Origin: Ruminococcus sp.
GTDB taxonomy: Bacteria > Bacillota > Clostridia > Oscillospirales > Ruminococcaceae
Length of the DNA stretch: 36,714 bases
Direction of reading: 5' to 3'
NCBI RefSeq assembly: GCF_024691275.1
Contig: NZ_JAILNU010000075.1
Span: 1 to 36,714 of the forward strand
Shown here: in pieces, positions 24,765-33,425 of the stretch
Layout of the letters: every line of letters starts with the position of its first letter
Position numbering within the stretch: position 1 is the stretch's first letter
Notes under the pieces: generated by a model
Told to the model about the DNA's origin: nothing
The model's database searches: none
Seen by the model: the letters and a program-made list of their open reading frames with translations, nothing else
Translations under genes and position numbers: made by a program

Positions 24765-25712
24765 ATGGCATTTAAAGTAATGGGTGTAACAGTAGGAAGA
24801 AAGGACAGCAACAGCGAGATATTGCTCAAGGAAGCACTGCTTGTCTGTCAGGAGCAAGGCGCAGAGGTGTCGCTTATCAACCTGAGAGATTTCAATCTCC
24901 TTGACTGTAATGGCTGTACAGCTTGTACTATGGGTATGTCTATGGGCAAGAATACAGGCTGTTCGCTGAAAAATGCAGACGATAAGGACAGGATAATGAA
25001 GGTGTTCCTCGATCAGGACGCGGTTATCTTTTCTGCTCCTACATATGAGCTCATGCCCTCGTCGCTGTTCCTCAAATTCATGCACAGAAATTTAGCATAC
25101 GAGACAGCATTTCTCACCAAGATCGGCGCTATCCAGCATCGTGACCGCGTAGGTGCTCTCATGGCAGTAGGCGGCTCTACACGTTCATGGCAGTCAATGG
25201 CGCTTGAATGTATGCAGATAACTACAGTTACAAGCAGCTTCAAGATAGTTGATATGTATATGGCAACAATGGTCCCTGCACCTGCACAGGTGCTTCTCCA
25301 TGAGGAAAAGCTTGCCCGTGCAAGAGAGATAGGCGAAAACGTTATGAAGGCGCTGAATACTCCGCCTGCTGAGCGCAAGTGGCTGGGCGAGCCTGATTAC
25401 GGCTGGTGTCCTAACTGCCACAGCAACTGCCTCTGCTTAGGCGAGCCGCAGTGGCGCGGACTTCAGTATCCTATCGAGTGTGCAGTCTGCGGAGCAGGCG
25501 GCGACCTTGAAAAGACTCCCGACGGCAAGTGGAAATTCGTTATCGCCGCAAATGGTCTTGAGCGTGACCGTACCACAGAGGAAGGACGCGGAGTTCACTG
25601 TGATGAGATAGCTGATACACAGGGAGGCTTCTTCATGGACCCCGAAAAGCCGAAGATAGTGGCACAGAGGCTTGAAAAGTACAAGAAGATAACCTTTAAA
25701 GGCTTAGAATAA
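24765..25712 (+). CDS. Flavodoxin-fold NAD(P)H/FMN reductase-type protein with Cys-rich tail
   Basis: 315 residues. Residues 1-200 are a flavodoxin-fold reductase: GVTVGRKDSNSEILLKEAL loop, then LLDCNGCTAC with three Cys as in iron-sulfur flavoproteins, IFSAPTYELMPSSLFLKFMHR and LMAVGGSTRSW. Residues 205-315 add a domain with CPNCHSNCLC and CAVCG, two Cys pairs that look like a zinc ribbon or rubredoxin-like site, followed by a segment with EEGRGVHCDEIADTQGGFF. It probably binds FMN and a metal site and acts as a redox enzyme in the cytoplasm. Substrate unknown. AAAGGAG lies 10 bases before the ATG; single gene. Confidence 0.75.
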   Translation: MAFKVMGVTVGRKDSNSEILLKEALLVCQEQGAEVSLINLRDFNLLDCNGCTACTMGMSMGKNTGCSLKNADDKDRIMKVFLDQDAVIFSAPTYELMPSSLFLKFMHRNLAYETAFLTKIGAIQHRDRVGALMAVGGSTRSWQSMALECMQITTVTSSFKIVDMYMATMVPAPAQVLLHEEKLARAREIGENVMKALNTPPAERKWLGEPDYGWCPNCHSNCLCLGEPQWRGLQYPIECAVCGAGGDLEKTPDGKWKFVIAANGLERDRTTEEGRGVHCDEIADTQGGFFMDPEKPKIVAQRLEKYKKITFKGLE

Positions 25713-25767
25713 TGAAAAAGGCTTGAAAAGGATAGCAGCATAAGAAATATATCTATATAAAAGTTTT

Positions 25768-25797
25768 GCCCCTAAGTGTTACAAATCGCTTAGGGGC
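25768..25797. terminator. Terminator-like hairpin
   Basis: Perfect 9-base stem GCCCCTAAG (25768-25776) with CTTAGGGGC (25789-25797), loop 12. It lies between converging genes. The sequence AAGTTTTGCCCCTRAGTG is shared with 18597-18613. Confidence 0.65.
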
Positions 25798-25833
25798 ATT
25801 GTGTTATATTCGATCGTATAGATAAACCAGAAT

Positions 25834-25897
25834 TTAGCCGTTAGCCCATTGTAGGGGCGGCGAAGCCGCTTCCTAATGGCTAAGAGCTAAAGGCTAA
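25834..25897. repeat. Small palindromic repeat with a GGGGCGGCGAAGCCGC core
   Basis: TTAGCCGTTAGCCCATT on the left pairs imperfectly with AATGGCTAAGAGCTAAAGGCTAA on the right. The core TTGTAGGGGCGGCGAAGCCGC starts like the TTGTAGGGGCG of the 135-base repeats. It is probably a related dispersed element. No gene lies in 25713-25923. Confidence 0.5.
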
Positions 25898-25923
25898 GGG
25901 CTTCATAGTTTTACGCCTTTTTG

Positions 25924-28353
25924 TCAGTTTTTCTCGCTGACAATTATGGATATTCGGTTCTGCATCATTTTTGCGGCTTCTTCAGCGGAGCTTTCGCCGT
26001 TAAAGAATGCGTCAGCCTCCTCATTGCATATGGACTGAGCATCGTGATCCATAGCATTTGCGAGAGTATCACAGCTCAGTATATAGCGCTCAAGATCGTC
26101 GCGCTCCTTCTGAGTGAGGGGATACTGCGTAAAACCAAGCTTTGTCTGCCTGCTTTCCTCCTCTGCGCCGCCGAAGGTGCTGAGCTTCATTTCCTTGTCG
26201 AGCTCCTTTTCAAGGTCAGCTATGAGTGATGGATAACCATAGGTGTACGGATTTCCCTGTTTGTTCATGTCAAAGTAGGTCTTTATGAACTCCCATGCGC
26301 CCTCTTTGACCTTGCTTTTGGCGCTGACAGCGAAATGAGCGTATATATTGAGCTTTCCGCCCTTGCCGCTGCTTGTGGGATAGCCGGCAAATATGAAGTC
26401 TTCGCCGCCGAAGACCTCAGCTTTTTCCCAGCTCATCTGATTATCGCTCTCAAAATGTATGACTGAGGCAAGGTCCTCATCGTTAGCTATCCAGAACGCC
26501 TTGTTATAATAGTATTGCTCGAAATTTGAGGTATCGTTGAATTTATCGGGCTTATCCACCTCCATAACGAAGCGGTCGCAGAATTTCAGCAGGTCAATGA
26601 ACTCGGGAGTATCAAAGTGACACTGACCGTTTTCAATATCCACAAGGTCGGACTGTCCTTCAAGGAGTATGCGCAGCATTTCCTTTTTGTTTATGCCGTC
26701 ATATTTGTGGGGAGCGTCGGCATTGTCGTAGATATCCATCATTTCCTGTATGGTCCAGTTTTCATGGTCAAGGAATTTTGACTTGATACCTATAGTTTCA
26801 AGACCGAATGAGGGTGATATGCTGTAAAGCTTGCCGTCCTTGCTTTCAAGAGCGCGGAGAACGTTGGGAGCTACGGTATTTCGGCTGACCTCACTGTCGC
26901 CGTCCATGAGCTCATAGAGGTCTGTGAAAAAGCCCTTGCTGCCTAAAAGTGCAATGGTATTCCTGTCTGAGATTATCATATCGGGAGCATTACCCGACAT
27001 AATGTCGAGCTGTAGGAGCTTTTTCATCTCATCGTTCTGCTTCTGGGCTTCATTGGCGTTGTGGACCTCGTCGATACTTCCGCCGTTCTGCTCAACATAT
27101 TTATCATAGTAGTTTACTGCCTTTACTCTGTACTTATCCTGACTTCTGTTGAAGCTGCTGAACATCTGATCGTCATTATAGTTGCTTATGATACCAACTG
27201 TTACCACCTTAGTTTCAGCGGCTTCTCCTTCGGTACGGCGTACCAGCTTATATATGATGCATCCGTTCTCGTTATAGCTGCCGCCGAAGCCGTAGAACTC
27301 GCCGTTTCCTGCGCTTACCACCTGCATTGGCTGGGTATCAGCGTCAGACCAGTTCAGCAGCTTTTCCTTTGAGCCGTCGCTCTTTATGCCGTACAGGTCA
27401 CTGTCGTCGGAGTAGAGCAGGGGATAGTCTCCGAAGCCGTTCATTACTCCATTATAGCCTGTTATATTGGTTGTGTTCACACTGAGTATGGGAGAACCGA
27501 AGGACTTCCTTTCGGCTTCAAATGGGAAGACCTCGAACACTGATTTTGAGTAATCGCCGTTAGGTGCGTAGCTGTAGGCGAGAAATGGCTTCCCGTCGGG
27601 AGCTGTGACTATATATGCCATAGTTCCTGAGCTGTTTTCCACAGGTGAGCTGATCCTTTCGAGGCTGCCGTCGCTTCTGCATAGCAGAATAATGCCGTCA
27701 GAAACAGTGAGCAGAGCGCTGTCTGCGTTTATCTGCATAAATGAGCCGATGTAGAAGCTTTCCGTATCCTCCGCATATTCCTCAATATCATCGAGCATTG
27801 CAAAGCTCCTTGCTGAGCCGTCCTTATTGTAGAAGCATACACCGTAAGAGGTCTTGCGGTTTGCATAGAAGCTCTCATAATCGAAGCTTTCGTCGTAGCT
27901 GAGCTTTGGCAGCTTGACTCCGCCGTCGTCATAAATGCTGTACAGTACTGCGATGTCACCATCGGGAGCAAAGGAATAGCTGCCTGTAAAGTCATCTGCG
28001 GAGCTGACCTCGTCGGGGAGCTTTAGCTCTGCTTTTTTGATCTCGGAAAGATCGCTGCTGAATGAATACAGGTATTCCTTTTCTTCAGCCATGATGTAGC
28101 CTGTGCCGATGTAGCTGCCATCATTCAGCTGTACAAATCTGCCGATACCGTCAAATTCGGATATGGTCTTGTAGTTTATAGTCTTATATGAGCCGTCAAG
28201 GAGCTCCTCGGCGGTCTCGGGAATATTCTCGGCGGATACAGCAGTTGGCTTTGGCTGCTCTGTGTCGGAGGACTTTTTAGCTTCTGCACAGGAGCTGAGT
28301 GACAGGCAGGCTGCCGCTGCAAGAGCTGCTGCGCGGATAATATTGTTTTTCAT
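25924..28353 (-). CDS. Large solute-binding-like lipoprotein
   Basis: 809 residues, anchored outside by a lipobox (LSSC, Cys about 22). Residues 60-365 form a repetitive beta-rich part with phrases such as FVQLNDGSYIGTGYI, SFAPDGDIAVLYS and YIVTAPDGKPFLAYS, which suggest a beta-propeller. From about 380 (VVTVGIISNYNDDQMFSSFNRS) it reads as an ABC-type extracellular solute-binding protein: LQLDIMSGNAPDMIIS, LGSKGFFTDLYELMD, AVSAKSKVKEGAWEFIKTYF. No permease genes are adjacent. It may act as a sensor or sugar-binding protein. The start was set at 28353, with AAAGGAAC upstream. Single gene. Confidence 0.75.
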   Translation of the reverse strand: MKNNIIRAAALAAAACLSLSSCAEAKKSSDTEQPKPTAVSAENIPETAEELLDGSYKTINYKTISEFDGIGRFVQLNDGSYIGTGYIMAEEKEYLYSFSSDLSEIKKAELKLPDEVSSADDFTGSYSFAPDGDIAVLYSIYDDGGVKLPKLSYDESFDYESFYANRKTSYGVCFYNKDGSARSFAMLDDIEEYAEDTESFYIGSFMQINADSALLTVSDGIILLCRSDGSLERISSPVENSSGTMAYIVTAPDGKPFLAYSYAPNGDYSKSVFEVFPFEAERKSFGSPILSVNTTNITGYNGVMNGFGDYPLLYSDDSDLYGIKSDGSKEKLLNWSDADTQPMQVVSAGNGEFYGFGGSYNENGCIIYKLVRRTEGEAAETKVVTVGIISNYNDDQMFSSFNRSQDKYRVKAVNYYDKYVEQNGGSIDEVHNANEAQKQNDEMKKLLQLDIMSGNAPDMIISDRNTIALLGSKGFFTDLYELMDGDSEVSRNTVAPNVLRALESKDGKLYSISPSFGLETIGIKSKFLDHENWTIQEMMDIYDNADAPHKYDGINKKEMLRILLEGQSDLVDIENGQCHFDTPEFIDLLKFCDRFVMEVDKPDKFNDTSNFEQYYYNKAFWIANDEDLASVIHFESDNQMSWEKAEVFGGEDFIFAGYPTSSGKGGKLNIYAHFAVSAKSKVKEGAWEFIKTYFDMNKQGNPYTYGYPSLIADLEKELDKEMKLSTFGGAEEESRQTKLGFTQYPLTQKERDDLERYILSCDTLANAMDHDAQSICNEEADAFFNGESSAEEAAKMMQNRISIIVSEKN

Positions 28354-28461
28354 TTTGTTAGTTCCTTTCACATAGATCAGCAAATTGCTGAGTTTTCACT
28401 ATATATAACGAAAAAACGGACTGATATGTGACATCAGGCAAAAATTTTTTGATGGTAGTGT

Positions 28462-28490
28462 TGCTTTATTGGCTGTTATATGTTACAATA
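28462..28490 (+). promoter_or_regulatory. Candidate promoter of the carboxypeptidase gene
   Basis: -35 TTGCTT (28462-28467), 17-base spacer, -10 TACAAT (28485-28490), about 220 bases before the gene. The leader 28500-28719 shows no credible gene of its own. Confidence 0.5.
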
Positions 28491-28719
28491 AAAAGGCTGA
28501 GGCTTGAATATTTGATTTGTTCGTGATATTATTACAGCTTCTTTTCGCACATTCGGCGGCTAAATATATGCAGATCTTTCGGAAAGTGAAATATAGCACT
28601 CCAAAAATCTGTCATTATATATGCGGACACGCTGCTTCAGATATTACTCCCACGGGAGCAGAAAGAGGAAAAATAATGATAATATATATATTTAATAATG
28701 CGCAGGAGCTGTCTGCGTA

Positions 28720-29739
28720 ATGGCTTATAAAATAAAAAAAGGACGGCTTATTATTGCAATAGGCATTTTTACGGCCGTTTTCACATTAATGCTCATAGTT
28801 TTCATTGCCATTGCATTAAGGATAAAAAAGCCGGATCAAAGCAGCAAAAGCTCTGAGATCGTTACAACTGAAGCTGAAACTGCTGAGGCCGCAACTACTT
28901 CTGTCACCACCACTGAGGCTGTGACCACCACCGAGACCGTGACTACCATTGCTCATATTGATGATATATACTGTAACAGTGCAGTTTTATACTCTATGGG
29001 CGGCAAAAAGTTTCTGTACGAGGACAAGATCAATGAGAAATACGCTCCTGCCAGCCTTACAAAGCTGCTTACGGCGGCTGTAGCTCTGAAATACGTAAAT
29101 GCCGAGGCTGTATTCCCCGTTGGCTCGGAGCAGGCTCTCGTTCACGGAGGCTCAAGTCTCTGCGGACTTGTCGTAGGTGACGAGGTTACGTTAAAGGACC
29201 TTGTTGCGGGACTGCTTATGTCATCGGGCAATGATGCGGCATATACCATAGCGGTCTCTACAGCCCGTGCACACAGTCTTAACCCCGATATGACCGACAG
29301 TGAAGCAGTTGAGTATTTCTGCGGCATGATGAATAACTTTGCTGAGTTTTTAGGCATGAAGAACAGCCACTTTACAACTCCTGACGGCTGGGACGATGCC
29401 GATCAGTATGTAACGGCAGCTGATCTGATGTTGCTGACAGAGTATGCCCTTTCAGTGCCGGAAATAAGCGAGGTCGTGGGAGTTCACAGCAAAGAGGTCG
29501 AGATAAGCTCTGGCAGGATACTTTCATGGGAGAACTCAAACGCACTGCTTGATCCTATGAGTCCATATTATACAGAGGGGGTTCTCGGCGTAAAAACGGG
29601 GACCACCGATCTGGCTGGAAACAATCTCATCACTGTATACAAGAAAAACAGAAGAACTTATATCGCAGTGGTATTGGGCTGCGATACCGATGACGAGCGG
29701 TATATGCTCACAAAGGAGCTTCTGTCATACTGTGAATAA
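28720..29739 (+). CDS. D-alanyl-D-alanine carboxypeptidase (PBP5/DacF type)
   Basis: 339 residues. N-terminal membrane anchor (10-33), Thr/Glu linker (45-76), then a serine peptidase S11 domain with all three active-site motifs: SLTK (112-115), SGN (169-171) and KTGTT near 293. It trims the terminal D-Ala of peptidoglycan stem peptides outside the membrane. Most such enzymes have a C-terminal anchor; here the anchor is N-terminal and the usual C-terminal beta domain is missing. AGGAG lies 11 bases before the ATG, a wide gap. Confidence 0.88.
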   Translation: MAYKIKKGRLIIAIGIFTAVFTLMLIVFIAIALRIKKPDQSSKSSEIVTTEAETAEAATTSVTTTEAVTTTETVTTIAHIDDIYCNSAVLYSMGGKKFLYEDKINEKYAPASLTKLLTAAVALKYVNAEAVFPVGSEQALVHGGSSLCGLVVGDEVTLKDLVAGLLMSSGNDAAYTIAVSTARAHSLNPDMTDSEAVEYFCGMMNNFAEFLGMKNSHFTTPDGWDDADQYVTAADLMLLTEYALSVPEISEVVGVHSKEVEISSGRILSWENSNALLDPMSPYYTEGVLGVKTGTTDLAGNNLITVYKKNRRTYIAVVLGCDTDDERYMLTKELLSYCE

Positions 29740-29741
29740 AA

Positions 29742-29775
29742 AAAGAGCTCTTTCAAATCGAAAGAGCTCTTTACA
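29742..29775. terminator. Bidirectional terminator
   Basis: AAAGAGCTCTTTC (29742-29754) pairs with GAAAGAGCTCTTT (29760-29772). A-run and T-run flank it, and the stop codon of the converging gene (29771-29773) overlaps its end. Confidence 0.8.
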
Positions 29776-30988
29776 TATTCACTGCTGCTGTATACGCGGT
29801 GGAAAAGGCTATTTGCAGGTTGAATCCGCCTGTATAGGCGTCGATGTCGATGACTTCTCCTGCGAAATACAGACCGCTGACCAGCTTTGATTCCATAGTC
29901 TTGGGATTTATCTCTTTTGTGGAGATCCCTCCGCTGGTTATGATAGCCTCGTCAATGGGACGAAATCCCGATATTCTCACAGGGAAAGCCTTTATCAGCT
30001 CACCCAGCTTATGCCGCTGTTCCTTAGTTATGCTGTTTATTTTCTGCTCGGGAGCTATCCCTGACAGCTTTACCGCTGTGGGTATCAGCTTTGCAGGCAG
30101 AAGCTTACGTATGCCGTTCTGAAAATCACGGTTAAGGTTTTCTGCGAAATCACGCTGTATACGTGCATCAAGCTGTTCGGGTGAGAGGGCAGGCTTCAGG
30201 TCTATGAGAAGCCTGTAGCGGTTTGGCTGCATATTGCGGATATGTGAGCTTGCGCTGAGGACCAGAGGTCCTGAAACTCCGAAATGAGTGAACAGCATTT
30301 CGCCCATATCGCTGTATATGCATTTTTCACCGTCCATGAGCTTCAATGTGACGTTTCTCAGGGACAATCCCATCATTTCTGCGCAGAATTTATCCGGAGA
30401 GGTGAGAGGTACAAGGCTTGGCTTCAGCTCTGTAACAGTATGTCCCAGTGCTTCTGCGAGGGTATAGCCGTCGCCTGTTGAGCCTGTAGCAGGGTAGGAT
30501 TTTCCGCCGCAGGCGATAAGTACAGAGGGTGCAGAAAACTCCTCGCTGCCTGCCTTGACTCCGCAGACAGCGCCGTTTTCCGTAAGAATTTTGGTAACGC
30601 GCTTGTTTATCACCTGTACGCCCAGCTTTTTTATCTCTTTTGCCATAGCGTCGGCAATGTCATTTGCGCAGTCGCTTACAGGGAATACCCTGCTGCCGCG
30701 CTCAGTCTTCAGAGGCACTCCCAGCTCTTCAAAGAAGCTCATAGTGCTCTCAGCGTCGAAAGCCGAGAAGGAGCTGTACATAAAACGAGGATTTACAGGG
30801 ATATTATTCATGTGTTCCTCAACAGTGCTGTTGTTGGTCACGTTGCAGCGGCCCTTACCTGTTATACGCAGCTTCCTGCCCAGCTTTTCGTTTTTCTCAA
30901 AAAGCGCTACCCTTTTGCCGAAGCGCGCCGCCTGTACCGCTGCAAAACAGCCGGCTGCTCCGCCGCCTATAATAATGATATCGGTCAT
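29771..30988 (-). CDS. FAD-dependent oxidoreductase, BaiN/HI0933 family
   Basis: 405 residues. N-terminal FAD motif DIIIIGGGAAGCFAAVQAA, then LGRKLRITGKGRCNVTN and VPLKTERGSRVFP, all typical of the HI0933/BaiN family, and a C-terminal GLYFAGEVIDIDAYTGGFNLQIAF that closes the FAD site. Members are widespread; BaiN has been linked to bile acid reduction, but most are of unknown substrate and I assign none. AAAGG lies 8 bases before the ATG. Confidence 0.9.
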   Translation of the reverse strand: MTDIIIIGGGAAGCFAAVQAARFGKRVALFEKNEKLGRKLRITGKGRCNVTNNSTVEEHMNNIPVNPRFMYSSFSAFDAESTMSFFEELGVPLKTERGSRVFPVSDCANDIADAMAKEIKKLGVQVINKRVTKILTENGAVCGVKAGSEEFSAPSVLIACGGKSYPATGSTGDGYTLAEALGHTVTELKPSLVPLTSPDKFCAEMMGLSLRNVTLKLMDGEKCIYSDMGEMLFTHFGVSGPLVLSASSHIRNMQPNRYRLLIDLKPALSPEQLDARIQRDFAENLNRDFQNGIRKLLPAKLIPTAVKLSGIAPEQKINSITKEQRHKLGELIKAFPVRISGFRPIDEAIITSGGISTKEINPKTMESKLVSGLYFAGEVIDIDAYTGGFNLQIAFSTAYTAAVNM

Positions 30989-31070
30989 CGTTATTTACCT
31001 TTGACGCATCATAATATGCGTCTGAATAAAAATCCTTTCTTTCGGGCATTATATTCTCGGAGGTGATATC

Positions 31071-31178
31071 ATGCCCCATAAAACAGACGAGGACGTAAAA
31101 ATATACATTCCAAAGGACTCATCCGTTTCAGAGAGCGAGTCTCAGACTTCGTCCTTACAATCCGAGCAGCGTCCGTAG
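31071..31178 (+). CDS. 35-codon ORF overlapping the end of fur
   Basis: It begins MPHKTDEDVKIYIPKDSS and ends in a Ser/Glu/Gln-rich tail. Its ribosome site, GGAGGTGAT 3 bases before the ATG, is the closest to perfect in the window. The last 37 bases overlap the 3' end of the converging fur gene (31142). The front half reads like the start of a protein with a beta strand (VKIYIP). It could be a small protein or the truncated start of a lost gene. Confidence 0.4.
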   Translation: MPHKTDEDVKIYIPKDSSVSESESQTSSLQSEQRP

Positions 31179-31558
31179 AAGACAGTCTGCGAATAATCAA
31201 TGGAGAAGCTGTGCTCCTTCTCGATATGCTGAGTAAGCTCTGCAAGGTGCTCGCAGTCGAGATGAATGAGCTTGCCGCAGCTCAGACACTTGAGGTGGAA
31301 ATGGCTGCGGCACTTTTCCTCGTCCTCAATATACTGATAACAGGCGCTGGTCTTGCCGTCAAAGGCGTACTTGCGCACGAGCCCCTGCTCGACGAGACGG
31401 TCAAGCTGTCTGTAAATAGTGGCAACTCCTACAGGAGTACCTTCTGATGATAAAAAGGCGCTTATCTCCTGAACGTTTGTATGTTTATTTTTATTGTTTA
31501 TAAGATACGTCAGAAGGTTTTCCTTCTGCCTGGTATTATAGCCCGAATCCTTCTTCAT
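31142..31558 (-). CDS. Fur family transcription regulator
   Basis: 138 residues. Winged helix with TRQKENLLTYLINN, VGVATIYRQLDRLVEQGLVRK, a regulatory metal region around SHFHLKCLSCGKLIHLDC, and a second Cys pair RCSDC for the structural zinc. Fur, Zur and PerR share this layout, so the metal or peroxide sensed cannot be told; nearby iron genes make Fur likely. The start was set at 31558: the promoter would start the RNA within a few bases of the upstream ATG (31588), leaving its ribosome site outside the transcript, while the inner ATG has GGAGG 5 bases upstream. Confidence 0.88.
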   Translation of the reverse strand: MKKDSGYNTRQKENLLTYLINNKNKHTNVQEISAFLSSEGTPVGVATIYRQLDRLVEQGLVRKYAFDGKTSACYQYIEDEEKCRSHFHLKCLSCGKLIHLDCEHLAELTQHIEKEHSFSIDYSQTVFYGRCSDCKDEV

Positions 31559-31596
31559 CACTGCCTCCGTCAGCATATAATGTTTCATTATCTCCG

Positions 31597-31625
31597 ATTA
31601 TATCACGATTTTGCTGACTTGTCAA
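31597..31625 (-). promoter_or_regulatory. Consensus sigma-A promoter of fur
   Basis: Minus strand: perfect TTGACA (31620-31625), 17-base spacer, perfect TATAAT (31597-31602). Confidence 0.8.
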
Positions 31626-31689
31626 CGCCGAAAAATAGCATTTCAAATTTTTTCTTTAATATATGGCAGAAGTATCTGACAGTTGGATA

Positions 31690-31718
31690 TTGACATTTTA
31701 ATGATTCGATAGTATAAT
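31690..31718 (+). promoter_or_regulatory. Consensus promoter of the dockerin protein gene
   Basis: Perfect TTGACA (31690-31695), 17-base spacer, perfect TATAAT (31713-31718), about 75 bases before the start codon. Confidence 0.8.
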
Positions 31719-31794
31719 ATAAATATTAAATAGTGGCATATGTGCAAATTTATATTGATTTTGCCAAAGCGCTGCAGATCAGGTGGTGTAGATA

Positions 31795-32688
31795 ATGAAA
31801 AACAGAAAAATTGGCAGAGTATTAGGTTTTGTCATGGCTGATATCATGCTTTTAAGTTCGGCATTCACGGCTTTTGCGTCAGGCCTCGGCGATATAAACA
31901 GCGATTCTGCCATAAACGCAGTGGACGCCTCTGAGATACTCTCGGAATATGCAAGGGTGTCCACAAATCAGTCTCCTCAGTTTACAGCTGAGCAGAAAGA
32001 AGCTGCTGATGTTGACAAAAACGGCTCTGTAAACGCAGTTGACGCATCACAGGTGCTTTCCTATTACGCATACAAGTCGACAAGCGGCACTATGGAGTTT
32101 GAGGATTACCTTAAAAATCCGCCTCCTCCGCCCAAAAAGGAACCTACTATCGTGGGCAGCTGGCTGCCTGTTGATGAGGACGCTGAAGGAGAGGGAATAG
32201 CATTTACCGATGACGGATATATTTCAATGTTCTATGATTCGTCAGAAAACTTCTCTTTCCGCAATGACGGCGTTAAGTACCAGGATACCGTATATCCATA
32301 TAGTTCGCTTTCGGCTGAGGGAGACTATCTTACACTGAAAACTGAGGATAAAATCATCTTCGAGATGAAGCGTGTTATAAAAGGTGACGGCTATAACGGT
32401 ACATATACGGTAACAGGCGGAGAGCTGCATAAGAGTATGCTGTGGATAGTTTTGCTTTCCAATAAAAATGAGATAGGCGATACGACCATGACTGTAAAAA
32501 TTGACGGAGAGAACAGCGAGATATGGATAAATAAGTTCCTGCAATATAAGGTAAACGGCAATACTTTTGAAGTAGTAGTTCCCGAGGGCGCAGAAGGAGA
32601 TAATAAACCTATCGAGTTCACAGTCGATGAGGATACCCTTACAATAAAAAATGAAAATGGTTCAACTACTATGAAAAGAGTTAAGTAA
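31795..32688 (+). CDS. Secreted dockerin protein with lipocalin-like C-terminal domain
   Basis: 297 residues. Signal peptide 1-29. Residues 31-96 form a dockerin type I with two calcium loops: GDINSDSAINAVDASEIL and ADVDKNGSVNAVDASQVL. A Pro5 run (about 110) leads to a beta-rich domain (120-297) beginning TIVGSWLPVDED and ending GSTTMKRVK, which looks like the lipocalin-like/DUF5640 type. Dockerins bind cohesins to build cellulosome-like complexes. Having it at the N-terminus with no enzyme domain is uncommon, so the role may be structural or regulatory. The ribosome site is AGGTGG. Confidence 0.82.
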   Translation: MKNRKIGRVLGFVMADIMLLSSAFTAFASGLGDINSDSAINAVDASEILSEYARVSTNQSPQFTAEQKEAADVDKNGSVNAVDASQVLSYYAYKSTSGTMEFEDYLKNPPPPPKKEPTIVGSWLPVDEDAEGEGIAFTDDGYISMFYDSSENFSFRNDGVKYQDTVYPYSSLSAEGDYLTLKTEDKIIFEMKRVIKGDGYNGTYTVTGGELHKSMLWIVLLSNKNEIGDTTMTVKIDGENSEIWINKFLQYKVNGNTFEVVVPEGAEGDNKPIEFTVDEDTLTIKNENGSTTMKRVK

Positions 32689-32693
32689 AACAC

Positions 32694-32722
32694 AAAAAGC
32701 GGTCCGAATGGACTGCTTTTTG
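32694..32722 (+). terminator. Terminator of the dockerin gene
   Basis: AAAAGCGGTCC (32695-32705) with GGACTGCTTTT (32710-32720), loop GAAT, then TGAT. 32723-32950 shows no gene. Confidence 0.75.
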
Positions 32723-32957
32723 ATATGGGGATCAAGCTTTTGTGTCGTGAGATGAAGTGCATGAAACACAAATATTATCCAGATAGTATAATCAAAATAA
32801 GAATAAACCCTCTGCAAATCACCTATGTACGTACTTTTGTCCACAAATCTTTGTTGAACATGGCGTAATAGATAGAGCTATTATACAAATGGTTAAGATG
32901 AAATTGTAGCAGAATACCGAATATGATTAACAAAATGTGACATTTCCCAAAAAGGTA

Positions 32958-32986
32958 TTTACAAATCGCCGTTTTGAGAGTATTAT
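32958..32986 (+). promoter_or_regulatory. Promoter of the orphan acidic protein
   Basis: -35 TTTACA (32958-32963), 17-base spacer starting AATCG, -10 TATTAT (32981-32986). Confidence 0.65.
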
Positions 32987-33023
32987 AAGTACATAATTTA
33001 TTTTACATTAGGGGGTCTTATTT

Positions 33024-33359
33024 ATGAGATTATTTGCAATGATGGGCGAGGTTTACGACGACGTAGTGACAGGAAGAAACAACTATATGTATGACGATGA
33101 TTATGATTGTCTGTACCTTCCTGTAAGCAAGGAGTTTGTGAATCATGTACTGGAGAGAGAATGCAACGACTGCGGAGTTCTCATCTTTACAATGGATCAC
33201 GACTTTAACTATTCGCTTGACAGCATTCTCATCGACAACGACGAGCAGCCGCGCGATCTGAGAGAGGAGATAGCTGAGTACGTTGATACTTATGAGATCA
33301 ATCAGCAGTACTTCGAGCTTTCAAGTGCTCTCTCCCACGTGTTTTGCAGAATTAATTGA
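33024..33359 (+). CDS. Uncharacterised small acidic protein
   Basis: 111 residues, no signal or membrane helix. It opens MRLFAMMGEVYDDVVTGR, with an acidic Tyr/Asp patch (YMYDDDYDCLYLP, 21-33), three Cys, and an acidic C-terminal helix region (EIAEYVDTYEINQQYFELSS). I do not recognise a family. A clear promoter, a plausible GGGGG ribosome site (33011-33015) and a terminator support it as a real single gene. Confidence 0.7.
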   Translation: MRLFAMMGEVYDDVVTGRNNYMYDDDYDCLYLPVSKEFVNHVLERECNDCGVLIFTMDHDFNYSLDSILIDNDEQPRDLREEIAEYVDTYEINQQYFELSSALSHVFCRIN

Positions 33360-33383
33360 ATCAGAAGATGATTGAAACAGAAG

Positions 33384-33412
33384 GACCGCTTGAAAAAGCG
33401 GTTCTTTTTTTA
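33384..33412 (+). terminator. Terminator of the orphan acidic protein
   Basis: GACCGCTT pairs with AAGCGGTT, followed by CTTTTTTT. Confidence 0.8.
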
Positions 33413-33425
33413 GGCGAAATTAAAT

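Noticed and set aside
28517..28720. 67-residue ORF before the carboxypeptidase
   Set aside because: No ribosome site and no protein-like pattern; it is the leader of the next gene.
31589..31625. Fur translation start at 31588
   Set aside because: The promoter would begin the RNA within a few bases of that ATG, so its ribosome site would be missing; the inner ATG at 31558 has GGAGG.
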